64,000 nucleotides of DNA from an uncultured Lachnospira sp. (GTDB lineage Bacteria; Bacillota; Clostridia; Lachnospirales; Lachnospiraceae): the NCBI GenBank assembly GCA_946186125.1, contig CAMHLZ010000003.1:54959-118958 (forward strand), given 5' to 3'. The position numbers and the translations under genes are program-made. Shown here piece after piece: positions 18,343 to 27,065 of this stretch. Below the pieces are notes generated by a model that was not told the DNA's origin, made no database searches, and saw only the letters and a list, made by a program, of their open reading frames with translations. Within the stretch, counting starts at the first letter, position 1, and the number at the start of each line of letters is the position of its first letter.

Positions 18343-19803
18343 CTATATACCATTTACATCCAGCACGCATAAATATTCCATGTACGGATCCTGTGTTCCC
18401 TGCATGGAACATCCTTTTTCTTTTGCATATAATATATATTCTATTATCTCCTCAGTAATCTGCTCTCCAGGCGCCAGAATAGGAATTCCCGGCGGATAAC
18501 ACATCACAAGTTCACTGCATATCATTCCCGCTGATTCTCTGATTTTTACAGATTTTTTCTTAGCGTAAAATGCTTTTTGCGGTGATACACAAACTGACGG
18601 AGTAATAAATTCTGTTGCCGGCAATTCTGACGAATCTTTTGAATATAATCTTTTTATATCCGCCAGTGCACCAACAAGTCTTTCTATATCCTGAATTCTG
18701 TCCCCAATAGAAATATATGCCAAAATGTTGGATATATCACCAAATTCTATCTGAATATCATACTCATCTCTTAATAAGTCATATACTTCTATTCCTGCAA
18801 GTCCTATATCTCTTGTATATACCGATAGCTTCGTTACATCAAAATCATATACGCTATTACCATTAATCATCTCCGAACCGTATGCATAGTATCCGCCTAT
18901 TTCATTAATTTCTGTTCGAGCATACTCAGCCATTTCCCTTACCTTAGCAAATGATTCTTCTCCTCTTAAAGCAAGATTTCTTCTTGATATATCAAGACTG
19001 GCAAGCAGCAAATATGAAGCTGATGTTGTCTGTGTCAGATTTATTATCTGACTCACGTATTCCCAATTCACTGTATCGTTAATAAGTAACAGAGAGCTTT
19101 GTGTAAGGCTCCCTCCTGATTTATGCATAGAAACGGCAGCCATGTCCGCTCCTGCTTCCATCGCCGATATTGGTAAATCTTTTTGAAAATATAAATGTGT
19201 TCCATGAGCTTCGTCCACAAGCACAAGCATATGATACCTGTGCACTAATTCCACAATACCGACAAGATTCGAACATATTCCATAATATGTCGGATTATTG
19301 ACAAAAACACACTTTGCATCCGGATTCGCTTTTATAACTTTTTCAAGTTCAGTTAATTCTACTCCGAGTGCAATCCCAAGTCTTTTATCAACTGCCGGAT
19401 TAACATACACTGGAATGGCTCCGCATAGTACCATCGCATTTATCACGCTTTTGTGAACATTTCTCGGGAGTATAATCTTATCACCCGCAGTGCACGCAGA
19501 AAGAATCATACTCTGCACTGAAGAAGTTGTTCCACCTATCATAAAAAAAGCATGTGAAGCACCAAAAGCCTCTGCAGCTAACTCTTCTGCTTCTTTAATA
19601 ACTGACATGGGATGACACAGATTATCCAATGGTTTCATTGAATTCACATCTATATTGACACACTTTTCTCCCAGCAGCTCTTTTAATTCAGGGTTCCCAC
19701 GTCCCCTTTTATGTCCGGGGACATCAAACGGAACCACCCTTTTTCTTCTTAATTTTTCTAAAGCCTCATATACAGGTGCTTTTGTCTGCTTATAAATATC
19801 CAT
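18343..19803 (-). CDS. speA: Orn/Lys/Arg decarboxylase, fold type I, probably arginine decarboxylase
   Basis: A 486-residue PLP enzyme. The N-terminus has PFDVPGHKRGRG, followed by the MIGGTTSSVQ cofactor region, VDEAHGTH with the pyridine-nitrogen Asp, and SMHKSGGSLTQSS with the Schiff-base lysine; the C-terminal domain has YPPGIPILAPGE. The short Bacillus SpeA/YaaO-like architecture lacks the receiver-like N-terminal wing domain. Arginine as substrate (EC 4.1.1.19, product agmatine) is inferred from the downstream aguA and aguB. The ATG at 19803 is preceded by AAGGAG; a GTG at 19818 would put that site inside the gene. It lies 26 bp after the two-REC regulator gene, with no terminator. Confidence 0.92.
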   Translation of the reverse strand: MDIYKQTKAPVYEALEKLRRKRVVPFDVPGHKRGRGNPELKELLGEKCVNIDVNSMKPLDNLCHPMSVIKEAEELAAEAFGASHAFFMIGGTTSSVQSMILSACTAGDKIILPRNVHKSVINAMVLCGAIPVYVNPAVDKRLGIALGVELTELEKVIKANPDAKCVFVNNPTYYGICSNLVGIVELVHRYHMLVLVDEAHGTHLYFQKDLPISAMEAGADMAAVSMHKSGGSLTQSSLLLINDTVNWEYVSQIINLTQTTSASYLLLASLDISRRNLALRGEESFAKVREMAEYARTEINEIGGYYAYGSEMINGNSVYDFDVTKLSVYTRDIGLAGIEVYDLLRDEYDIQIEFGDISNILAYISIGDRIQDIERLVGALADIKRLYSKDSSELPATEFITPSVCVSPQKAFYAKKKSVKIRESAGMICSELVMCYPPGIPILAPGEQITEEIIEYILYAKEKGCSMQGTQDPYMEYLCVLDVNGI

Positions 19804-19829
19804 TTCTGTCTCCTTCACATATGAGAATT

Positions 19830-20597
19830 TTATCTTGTTTTAAAATATATTGCAAGTTTTTCTAATAACTCATTTTTTTCTATCGTTTTGAGTAGATAAT
19901 CAACCGGATTCAAACTCACAACTGACATAACACTTTCTTTATCACCTTTTCCTGTCAGGAACATAACCGGTATAGAATCCGTCTCCCCATCACTTTTCAG
20001 CATTTCATATACCTGTGGACCGTTAACGACCGGCATTTCATAATCCAATAATACAAGATCAGCTTTATTCCTTGCAAGCCAGCTGATTGCCTGAATTCCT
20101 GAAGTTGCCATACCGACATGATAATCATTTTTCAACCATTCATACACAAGGCGCACATATGCAATATCATCATCAACTATAAGAATATTTTTCTTTTTAT
20201 TGGCACCTGTGTTGTTCTTCACATAATCCTGAAGGCACTTTAAAAACGCATTCATATCCATCGGACGCTTAAACCATTCAAGAATCATTGTCTCAGGAAT
20301 AATCTTTTTGTATTCGTAAAACTGATCCTGCTCACCTATCATAATCACTTTCTTATCACTATCCTGAAGTATATCTTTTATATATACCAATGACTCTGTC
20401 ATAGCTTTTACATTATCACTCATAAGTATAACAAAGAGCTCTGCACTTTCGTGCACATATTCTATTTCTTTAATAGTAGCATGTACAAACTGTGTCCTTA
20501 GTCCCCGTTCGTCTATTTTAGTCTGCAGTCCTTTAGTTAAAAAACCCTCTGTAACACCCACAATTATGATACTGCCAACTTCTTCCATATCTACCAT
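19830..20597 (-). CDS. Response regulator with two receiver domains, no DNA-binding domain
   Basis: A 255-residue protein. The C-terminal half is a canonical receiver: ILIVDDD, LVLLDYEMPVVNG with the phosphoacceptor Asp, MFLTG, and the conserved Lys in LLKT. The N-terminal half has the same alternating strand/helix pattern (IIIVGVTEG, LFVILMSD, KVIMIGE, LEWFKRP) but lacks the acidic pocket and phosphoacceptor, so it is a degenerate receiver. No output domain follows, so it should act through protein contact or as a phosphate carrier. GGAGG lies 7 nt before ATG 20597; a TTG at 20603 is too close. It heads the polyamine operon, and the Hpt-bearing kinase that ends the operon is an obvious candidate partner. 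Confidence 0.82.
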   Translation of the reverse strand: MVDMEEVGSIIIVGVTEGFLTKGLQTKIDERGLRTQFVHATIKEIEYVHESAELFVILMSDNVKAMTESLVYIKDILQDSDKKVIMIGEQDQFYEYKKIIPETMILEWFKRPMDMNAFLKCLQDYVKNNTGANKKKNILIVDDDIAYVRLVYEWLKNDYHVGMATSGIQAISWLARNKADLVLLDYEMPVVNGPQVYEMLKSDGETDSIPVMFLTGKGDKESVMSVVSLNPVDYLLKTIEKNELLEKLAIYFKTR

Positions 20598-20679
20598 AAC
20601 CAATCCTCCACAACTCTATAATCCTAAACTATATTATAACAGATAATACTGGTTTTTTGTTTAATATTTGTAAAAAATA

Positions 20680-20707
20680 TTGACTTTATTTTTTAAAATG
20701 ATATAAT
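20680..20707 (+). promoter_or_regulatory. Promoter of the tRNA-Pro gene
   Basis: TTGACT (20680-20685) and TATAAT (20702-20707) with a 16-bp spacer, ending 9 bp before the mature tRNA 5' end. It diverges from the polyamine operon, for which a minus-strand TATAAT at 20638-20633 without a clear -35 is the best candidate. Confidence 0.75.
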
Positions 20708-20716
20708 AATGTGGCA

Positions 20717-20790
20717 CGGGGTGTGGCTCAGCTTGGTAGAGCGCTTGGTTCGGGACTAAGAGGTCGCAAGTTCAAATCTTGTCACCCCGA
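20717..20790 (+). tRNA. tRNA-Pro (anticodon CGG)
   Basis: A 74-nt cloverleaf: acceptor CGGGGTG/CACCCCG, D-stem GCTC/GAGC, anticodon stem CTTGG/CTAAG with loop TTCGGGA giving anticodon CGG at 20751-20753, and T-stem GCAAG/CTTGT with loop TTCAAAT. The CCA end is not encoded, since the discriminator A is followed directly by a T-run that acts as terminator. It reads CCG, which is an extra isoacceptor to the UGG tRNA expected elsewhere in a low-GC genome. Confidence 0.95.
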
Positions 20791-20801
20791 TTTTTTATTT
20801 T

Positions 20802-21515
20802 TTATCTACAAAAATTTCGTATATATTTTTCAAATAATTCTTTTTTAAATTTTCTGCCAATAGGTACTGTAAGACCATTTTTCAAATAAATGCTGTTTGT
20901 CGTCAGACGTTCTAAATATTTTATATTTATTGAATATGATTTATGTACCCTTATGAATAATTCCGTGTTGTTTTTTATGATATTCATCATGTTTTTCATA
21001 GTTATCATGTATTCATTTGTTCCATTTGAATCATATATCAGGCAATGCCTGCCAACCGATTCTATGCAATATAAAGTCATAGGATTAAGCACCACATCTC
21101 CGTTTTTTTGTTTCAATATTATGCATCGTCCGCTTTTTTCTATACTTTCTAACGCCTGCCTCATTTTTTCCATCAATTCATTTTTTTCAACAGGCTTTTT
21201 TATATAGGCAAAAGGATGCACATTTACAACGGGTACTATCTCACTGTCATACGCAGTTACAAATATGATTAATGTTTCCTGTTGTCCCGGCATTTTTCTT
21301 ATATATTCTGCTGTTGATATTCCATCTAATTCTTTCATTTCTTTATCCATTATTATTATTCTGTAATTATTGCCGGACTTTATATCATCAATCAACTCAC
21401 TTCCATCCGCAAAATCTTCTATAGTTCCCTTCATTTCCGGAAATTTTTCTAATAACATAGACTTGATTTTTTCACAATAATACCAGTCATCATCACATAT
21501 AGCCACTCTTAACAT
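20802..21515 (-). CDS. LytTR-family response regulator (AgrA-like)
   Basis: A 237-residue regulator with an N-terminal receiver (AICDDD acidic pocket, phosphoacceptor Asp in IIMDKEM, TAYDSE, and the Lys in IKKPVEK) and a C-terminal LytTR DNA-binding domain (residues about 140-237, with YCIESVGRHCLIY and the FIRVHKSYSINIKYLE core). It lies 4 bp downstream of its kinase gene and should be its partner. Target genes are unknown. It converges on the tRNA-Pro gene. Confidence 0.92.
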   Translation of the reverse strand: MLRVAICDDDWYYCEKIKSMLLEKFPEMKGTIEDFADGSELIDDIKSGNNYRIIIMDKEMKELDGISTAEYIRKMPGQQETLIIFVTAYDSEIVPVVNVHPFAYIKKPVEKNELMEKMRQALESIEKSGRCIILKQKNGDVVLNPMTLYCIESVGRHCLIYDSNGTNEYMITMKNMMNIIKNNTELFIRVHKSYSINIKYLERLTTNSIYLKNGLTVPIGRKFKKELFEKYIRNFCR

Positions 21516-21519
21516 CTGT

Positions 21520-22266
21520 CTAATGCCTGTCCCTTCCTATTATTAATATTATCTCCAGACAAAATTCATCCGGACTGCAGCTTATTTTTATATCTCCGCC
21601 ATATTTCTTCGCTAATGCTTTAATACTCCTCAATCCTATTCCGTGTCCCGGCATTTTCTTTGTGGTTCGTATAATTCCATTATCCAATATTTTTATTTGA
21701 TTTTTCACCGGATTTTTTACTATTATAACAAAAACATCATGTTCATAACGTATCAAAAGATTTATCTCCTGAGGTAATTGTCTGTTTTTTTCCAGATATG
21801 TCACTGCGTTGTCAATCGCATTTCCCAGTAATATACTCATCTCACCTATATCTAGCGGTATCTCAGATGCTATTCTTATTTCACAGCTTAATTGTATATT
21901 TTTTTCTTCAATGTGTATCTTTTTTGCATTCAGAACATAGTTCAGATTTTCATCATCCGGTATATAGACATTCAGCTTTTTAAAACTAATATGACAATAA
22001 TCATTTATCTCTCGTCTTACCTGCTCATATTGTTTTTTTTCCATAAGAGCAGACAATTTTATAAAATAATGCTTCATATCATGATTGGTTTTTTGAATAT
22101 ATCTGTTGAACTTCTCTAAACGTCTGTTATTCTTTGTCTGATATTCAATTATCTCCCTGAGTCTTTTATTCTCTTCTCTAAGCATTGTATAATTCATACT
22201 CTGTCTGTAAATCAGATAACATATAACACAAAATAATACAGAAACTGCTATCAGAAATACTTTCAT
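21520..22266 (-). CDS. GHKL-type sensor histidine kinase (AgrC-like), single membrane segment
   Basis: A 248-residue protein with one N-terminal membrane helix (residues 2-20), a coiled-coil linker (about 28-60), a phosphoacceptor region NHDMKHYF, and a GHKL ATPase with GNAIDNAV (N box) and GHGIGLRSI (G box). AgrC-type kinases normally have five to six membrane helices for peptide sensing; this one has lost that sensor and probably responds to a partner or to an intracellular signal. It is operonic with the LytTR regulator and divergent from a second LytTR regulator. Confidence 0.88.
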   Translation of the reverse strand: MKVFLIAVSVLFCVICYLIYRQSMNYTMLREENKRLREIIEYQTKNNRRLEKFNRYIQKTNHDMKHYFIKLSALMEKKQYEQVRREINDYCHISFKKLNVYIPDDENLNYVLNAKKIHIEEKNIQLSCEIRIASEIPLDIGEMSILLGNAIDNAVTYLEKNRQLPQEINLLIRYEHDVFVIIVKNPVKNQIKILDNGIIRTTKKMPGHGIGLRSIKALAKKYGGDIKISCSPDEFCLEIILIIGRDRH

Positions 22267-22429
22267 CTTTTTTCTCTTATATAAAACAATCCGTATATTA
22301 ATTTTTTTATCTTCTGTCCATTCTTAAACTCTTTTATCGCTAACGCATCCATAATTCTAACATATATCCTCATATTTTAGATTATTAGTTTCATTATATT
22401 AATAAAAATATAATTGTCAATGGTGAAAT

Positions 22430-22458
22430 TTGATTTTTTTTATTATATGTGATATGAT
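22430..22458 (+). promoter_or_regulatory. Predicted promoter of the second LytTR regulator
   Basis: TTGATT (22430-22435) and TATGAT (22453-22458) with a 17-bp spacer, 27 bp before the start codon. The 218-bp divergent intergenic region is very AT-rich; I could not recognise a clear LytTR direct-repeat pair. Confidence 0.5.
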
Positions 22459-22484
22459 TACTCAGCAGGAAGGAGTATAAATAT

Positions 22485-23219
22485 ATGAATATTTCAGTTT
22501 GTACAGATGATTTGACTTATCTTAAAAATCTCATGTCTGATATAACACTCAACTTTGGTCATCTTTTTAATAATATTGATGCTTTTATTTCCGGGGATGC
22601 TTTTATCAGGACTATTAATTCAAGTTGTATTACCTATGATTTTTTCATTTTGGATATTCATACAAAAGACAGAACCGGAATTGATGTTGCGAAGGTGATA
22701 CGGGGCTCATCAAAGTATAGAAATGCTGTTATTTTTTTTATTTCATCAATTCCGGAAGAACTGCAGAGAATAATCGATATTCACCCATATGCCTATCTGA
22801 TAAAGGATACTTCTTTTCAGTTATTGAATCAAAAGTTACGAGAGGCTGTCGATAACTATACTTATAAAAACACAAATATCATATTTAATTCAGGGAAAAA
22901 CTTCCTTATACTAAACCCCTGTGATATATACTACATCAAAGTACAAAATGGTCTGGCACTTATTCAAACAACTAAGGAATTATTAAATTTATCACTATCA
23001 GCAAAAAATCTTCAAACCACTTTAAGTAAATACAACACTACTTTGGTTCGCATCAATAATTCAGTCTTTATAAACCTGTTATACCTCCTTGACAAATCAT
23101 CTTATACCCTTACTATGAATGATGACAAGCATACAGTTTTTTCACTTACTCGGGCATACACAGAAAATTTTATGATTAAGTTTAAAAAATACAGAAATTT
23201 TTATATAAGCCGCTATTAA
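22485..23219 (+). CDS. Divergent LytTR-family response regulator
   Basis: A 244-residue protein with receiver and LytTR domains. The receiver keeps an acidic pair (CTDD), the phosphoacceptor Asp in FFILDIHTKDRTG and a Lys in AYLIKDTS, but is otherwise divergent. The C-terminal half keeps the LytTR pattern (YYIKVQNGLALIQT, LVRINNSVFINLLYL). AGGAAGGAG precedes the start. It is transcribed away from the GHKL kinase/LytTR pair, with no kinase of its own, so it may share that kinase. Confidence 0.82.
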   Translation: MNISVCTDDLTYLKNLMSDITLNFGHLFNNIDAFISGDAFIRTINSSCITYDFFILDIHTKDRTGIDVAKVIRGSSKYRNAVIFFISSIPEELQRIIDIHPYAYLIKDTSFQLLNQKLREAVDNYTYKNTNIIFNSGKNFLILNPCDIYYIKVQNGLALIQTTKELLNLSLSAKNLQTTLSKYNTTLVRINNSVFINLLYLLDKSSYTLTMNDDKHTVFSLTRAYTENFMIKFKKYRNFYISRY

Positions 23220-23221
23220 AT

Positions 23222-23262
23222 AAATGCCGGCACATCCTATTATAGATGTGCCGGCATTTTAT
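23222..23262. terminator. Bidirectional intrinsic terminator
   Basis: A perfect 15-bp stem AAATGCCGGCACATC / GATGTGCCGGCATTT with an 8-nt loop and T-rich downstream sequence, between the convergent LytTR regulator and chemoreceptor genes. Confidence 0.92.
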
Positions 23263-23270
23263 TTTTTATT

Positions 23271-24974
23271 TTATATTTTATACTTTGTTACTTCCTTTTC
23301 AAGTGAATCTACTGCCGATGCAACTTTCTCTGTCTCGACTCTTATCTCTACCAGCTTATCTGCCAATATATTAGAATTATCTGCAGCCTCTCCTATTCCG
23401 TTGTTACATTCAATAACCGTCTTTGATATCTGTGATACGTTATCATTTAATGAATTTATCTCTTCCTGCAGCACTTTGGTTCCTCCTGAATACTGATTTA
23501 GCAGACTTTGCATCTTGTCCGCATCTGAATCATAATTATCAGCGACATCTTTAAACATTTCATAATCCGGAAGCATATTGTCACTCAATATTACAATCAA
23601 ATCATCCGCACATTCCCTCAAATCTTCAACAGCTGTTATAACTTTTTGACTGATTTCCTGTATCTTACCGGCAGTTTCTCTGCTACTGTCTGCAAGTCCT
23701 CTTATCTCATCAGCTACAACTGCAAATCCTTTTCCTGCTTCTCCTGCTCTGGCAGCTTCAATAGAGGCATTTAATGCAAGAAGATTGGTCTGCGATGCAA
23801 TATTTAAGATATCATTCGTAAGTTCTGAAATTTTCTCTACATTCTTACTCTCCGCCATACACATTGCAAGACGTTCTTTTTCATCAATAACCGAACCACG
23901 TATCTCTTCTTCTTTTTCTATCGTACGTTTTTTTATGTCAGAAGCTTTACTCTTAATATTTTCAACTACCTGATTACCTTCATTAATTTGTACAACATTT
24001 GATTCAACCATATCCTGCATTCCGGAAGTAGAATTGTTAAGACTCTCTACTGTATCTGCAACTCTGTTCATAGAATTTGACAATTCCATAATAACAGAAC
24101 TTATATTTGTAGCACTTTCAGAAGACGAAGAAACATTTGAATTCAATTCCACAACAGAGCTATTAATAACATTTGATTCATCTGTTACCCCTGCTATCAA
24201 ATTATGTATTTCAGCAATAAATTTATTAACGCTTTCCGCAATTACTTCAAATTCCGTTCCACTCTTATCATCAACGTATTTTGTCAAATCTCCATTTCCG
24301 TCTGTCAGTTCTTCAATCTTGTCATTAATTCTCTTGAATCCTTTTTTTAGTTTTCCAAAGAATATCAGCATTGTAATTAACATCAATGCGTAAACGAAAA
24401 TACAAACTACACTTATTAATTCAGCTAGTGATTTCGTCTTTGATTTAACAAAATCGTAGCTTACATCTACCACAACTGCTCCTACGGTCGTAGTTCCCGA
24501 CTTTATAGGTGCATATGCACTAATATGTGTACCCCATTTATCCGTATATGGCTGTGCATCTGCAATTTCCTTGCCATTAAGAGCCTCACCGGTTTCATCG
24601 GTTGATTCAAATTCCTCGCCATATTCACCCGGATCATCCGGATCCGAATCGACAACAAACGATGCATTGCCATTCATATTGGCTATAGTGTAAATGTATT
24701 CCACTCCTCCATTATCTCTGTATGGCACAAGCTTATCATAAATATTTTGATATGCATCTTCCGAATACTCATTTACCAGATTTTCAAACTCTTCTCCATC
24801 TAATACCGCCGCTCCACATTTCGCAATATTTATAGCATTATCCTGTATGTGTTTTAATAAAACAGAAGAAACCCTGTTATATATTATTACTCCCAGAATC
24901 GCGTCCCCAACCAATATAAAAATTGAAAAAATTATCAACATTTGCTTGGTTATTCCGAGTCTTCTTGTCTTCAT
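23271..24974 (-). CDS. Methyl-accepting chemotaxis protein with extracellular Cache-like domain
   Basis: A 567-residue receptor. A membrane helix (about residues 10-33) is followed by an extracellular sensor domain of about 150 residues with a Cache-like pattern ([40 protein letters not shown]), a second helix (about 185-210), a HAMP-like stretch, and a cytoplasmic signalling domain carrying the hairpin-tip signature [20 protein letters not shown]. The ATG at 24974 is chosen because GGAGGT lies 7 nt upstream; an upstream ATG at 24989 has no site. Related Cache receptors bind small organic ligands; the ligand here is unknown. It implies motility genes elsewhere in the genome. Confidence 0.93.
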   Translation of the reverse strand: MKTRRLGITKQMLIIFSIFILVGDAILGVIIYNRVSSVLLKHIQDNAINIAKCGAAVLDGEEFENLVNEYSEDAYQNIYDKLVPYRDNGGVEYIYTIANMNGNASFVVDSDPDDPGEYGEEFESTDETGEALNGKEIADAQPYTDKWGTHISAYAPIKSGTTTVGAVVVDVSYDFVKSKTKSLAELISVVCIFVYALMLITMLIFFGKLKKGFKRINDKIEELTDGNGDLTKYVDDKSGTEFEVIAESVNKFIAEIHNLIAGVTDESNVINSSVVELNSNVSSSSESATNISSVIMELSNSMNRVADTVESLNNSTSGMQDMVESNVVQINEGNQVVENIKSKASDIKKRTIEKEEEIRGSVIDEKERLAMCMAESKNVEKISELTNDILNIASQTNLLALNASIEAARAGEAGKGFAVVADEIRGLADSSRETAGKIQEISQKVITAVEDLRECADDLIVILSDNMLPDYEMFKDVADNYDSDADKMQSLLNQYSGGTKVLQEEINSLNDNVSQISKTVIECNNGIGEAADNSNILADKLVEIRVETEKVASAVDSLEKEVTKYKI

Positions 24975-25035
24975 ATAACGACCTCCCATCTTCTAACATC
25001 TAACTATTATTTTAGCATTTTATACACATATTTTC

Positions 25036-25072
25036 AATAAAATATGTGCAGAGTACTTATCACACTCTGCAC
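25036..25072 (-). terminator. Intrinsic terminator of the XRE regulator gene
   Basis: On the minus strand a 9-bp stem GTGCAGAGT / ACTCTGCAC with a 9-nt loop is followed by ATATTTTATT. It separates the XRE gene from the downstream chemoreceptor gene. Confidence 0.7.
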
Positions 25073-25078
25073 TTAATA

Positions 25079-25303
25079 TTAATCTTTATACTCAAGCAAG
25101 TCCTCAATACCGACCCCTAAAAGGTCACTTATCGCCAATAAATTGTCAATTGAAGGCAGCATTTTTCCCTGAAACCACCTGTAAATCGACTGTGTACCAC
25201 TTAAATTCAGATATTTTTGCAATGCCTTAACATCATATCCTTTTCCCAACAACATTTTCTTCATTTTTTCTCCGGTCTTTTTCTGATCAATAACTCTGTA
25301 CAT
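25079..25303 (-). CDS. Small XRE-type helix-turn-helix regulator
   Basis: A 74-residue single-domain HTH_3-like protein (LQKYLNLSGTQSIYRWFQGK recognition region; LLAISDLLGVGIEDLL tail). The ATG at 25303 has AGGAGG 5 nt upstream; an upstream in-frame ATG at 25318 would put that site inside the gene. Such minimal XRE proteins usually repress their own promoter. Two inverted repeats lie in its upstream region. Confidence 0.85.
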   Translation of the reverse strand: MYRVIDQKKTGEKMKKMLLGKGYDVKALQKYLNLSGTQSIYRWFQGKMLPSIDNLLAISDLLGVGIEDLLEYKD

Positions 25304-25328
25304 AAGTCCTCCTGTCATTTTACCTTCT

Positions 25329-25420
25329 GTGGTAATATACTTCTGCTACCACTTTATTTTATGCTACAATATAAGCATACACTAAAATTCAAGTTTTGTC
25401 ATTGAACTACAAGTTCAATG
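25329..25420. promoter_or_regulatory. Two inverted repeats upstream of the XRE gene, candidate operators
   Basis: GTGGTA (25329-25334) and TACCAC (25347-25352) form an inverted repeat with a 12-nt spacer in the leader. CATTGAAC (25400-25407) and GTTCAATG (25413-25420) form a perfect 8-bp repeat with a 5-nt spacer further upstream, followed by a third half-site GGTTCAATGG near 25427. Neither has a following T-run, so operator function is more likely than termination. Confidence 0.5.
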
Positions 25421-25444
25421 TTTTCAGGTTCAATGGCAGAAAAA

Positions 25445-25975
25445 TTACATGCCGCTCTTTATTAAAATGCTGATTATATCAGCTATTCTTTCTGCTTCCA
25501 TATGTTTTTTTACTTTTTCAAGTTTTTCCCTCTCAGACTCTGATGGAAGTTTTCGGCTTTTTATCATTTTTTCACATTCTTCACTTTGCTTCTTTTCTTT
25601 TTTCTTTCTTGCTGCTTCCTCCCATTCTTTCAGTCTTGCATTTTCGTCCAGCCTTTGCTGCATCTTTTTATAATTACTGTACACTTTCGGATTATTACCA
25701 ATAACTTTTCCGGTATAATACGTCTTTTGTTCTGTCTGAGTTGCAGCAAATCCACCGCCCGCTGGCGGATATTTGCTTCTATACTCCATAACCTGCGACA
25801 CAATCTGATATGCCTGCTGTATACGATAATATGCCTGCAGATTATTTTCCGAATTATTTTCATCAGGATGATATCTTTTACATAGGATACGATATTGATG
25901 CTTTAATTGTTTCTCATCGGCAGATTTGTCAAGCTCCATGGTCTCATATGCCCATTTTACCATTATCTCATTCAT
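25445..25975 (-). CDS. J-domain protein (DnaJ-like co-chaperone)
   Basis: A 176-residue protein with an N-terminal J domain (residues about 7-65) containing the diagnostic HPD in RYHPDENN, which stimulates Hsp70 ATPase. There is no Gly/Phe-rich region or zinc-finger domain, so it is a type C J protein. The rest is a charged Lys/Glu-rich helix (about 100-170). AGAGG precedes the start. It lies 30 bp after the hydrolase gene and is probably co-transcribed. The client is unknown. Confidence 0.85.
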   Translation of the reverse strand: MNEIMVKWAYETMELDKSADEKQLKHQYRILCKRYHPDENNSENNLQAYYRIQQAYQIVSQVMEYRSKYPPAGGGFAATQTEQKTYYTGKVIGNNPKVYSNYKKMQQRLDENARLKEWEEAARKKKEKKQSEECEKMIKSRKLPSESEREKLEKVKKHMEAERIADIISILIKSGM

Positions 25976-26005
25976 ATTTTCCTCTTTTCAACATTTCATT
26001 TAATT

Positions 26006-26926
26006 CTAATTGCTAACCGTCAGACTATCAATAAATAATTTCACATTCTCCTTATAACTTACAGGATCTGTAAAAACAGAGTAAGCGTGCCCCGCATCCT
26101 GAATAATGCAGATTTTTTTCTTTCCCCTTGTCCTCTCGTACATATCCCGGGAATTTTTCGGAACAATCAAATCATCTTTATCTCCATGAATAAATAAAAC
26201 CGGAATCTTATTATCATTCAGTGAGTCTATAGGTCTCATTTTTTTAAGTGAATAGTGATATTGGATTCTCGCACCTATATCCGCCAAATCAAATAGAACT
26301 ACCGGCACATGTGCATTTTTATATCCTCTTTTAAGCACATTTTCTATATCCGAGAATCCACAGTCTGCAACCACAAAATCCACATCCTGATGATACTTTA
26401 ATGATGCTATCGTTGTCGCTGCACCAAGCGATTCACCATGCAATCCTAACTCTGTCAGCTCTGTATATCGTGTCTTTGTATCTTCCACAAGATATGCAAG
26501 GTCTCTGCCCTCCAATATTCCGTATGTTGTAAATGTTTTTTTATTTTCACCATGTCCCCTTAAATCATAAATTATACAGTTATATCCCAGTTCCATGTAC
26601 ATAGATACATATTTTAATGATCCCATCCTGTTATCCGTATACCCATGTGAAAGAATTATATACTTTTTAGTTTTTTTCGGATTCTCTAACAGTTCCACAT
26701 GAAGAATGTAGCCATCAAATCCCATTACCGTATAATCTGTTTTGGAAAGATTATCATAAAATGAAATGTCATATCGTTCGGATTGCCATTTTAATGCATC
26801 TTCGAGTGTCTGTCGTTTTCCAGTCATAACAAAGGATGCCATCCACAAAGACAGCATAATCAACAGAACAACTATACTTAATAGAATAATCAATATCATT
26901 TTTATACGCTTTCTTCCTTTGTTCAT
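26006..26926 (-). CDS. Membrane-anchored alpha/beta hydrolase
   Basis: A serine hydrolase of about 306 residues with an N-terminal membrane anchor (about residues 8-34) and an outward-facing alpha/beta fold. Visible are the oxyanion-region LSHGYTDNR, the nucleophile elbow LHGESLGA, the acid HGDKDDLI and the catalytic His in DAGHAYS. It resembles the YqkD/BAAT-like family of cell-bound hydrolases. Of several in-frame starts (GTG 26935, ATG 26932, ATG 26926), the last has AAGTG at good distance. The substrate is unknown. Confidence 0.85.
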   Translation of the reverse strand: MNKGRKRIKMILIILLSIVVLLIMLSLWMASFVMTGKRQTLEDALKWQSERYDISFYDNLSKTDYTVMGFDGYILHVELLENPKKTKKYIILSHGYTDNRMGSLKYVSMYMELGYNCIIYDLRGHGENKKTFTTYGILEGRDLAYLVEDTKTRYTELTELGLHGESLGAATTIASLKYHQDVDFVVADCGFSDIENVLKRGYKNAHVPVVLFDLADIGARIQYHYSLKKMRPIDSLNDNKIPVLFIHGDKDDLIVPKNSRDMYERTRGKKKICIIQDAGHAYSVFTDPVSYKENVKLFIDSLTVSN

Positions 26927-27065
26927 TATCATCACTTCTATTCGTAGATTATATTATTATCATACATTTATCATAAATAATATGCAAGTAATTTCATTTT
27001 CAATCATTAACACATTTCCATTTTATGAATATATTATTTTAAAATGATGTTTAGGAGAATGCAGT

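Noticed and set aside
25400..25420. Inverted repeat CATTGAAC/GTTCAATG as terminator of the J-domain gene
   Set aside because: Neither strand has a T-run after the stem; an operator is more likely.
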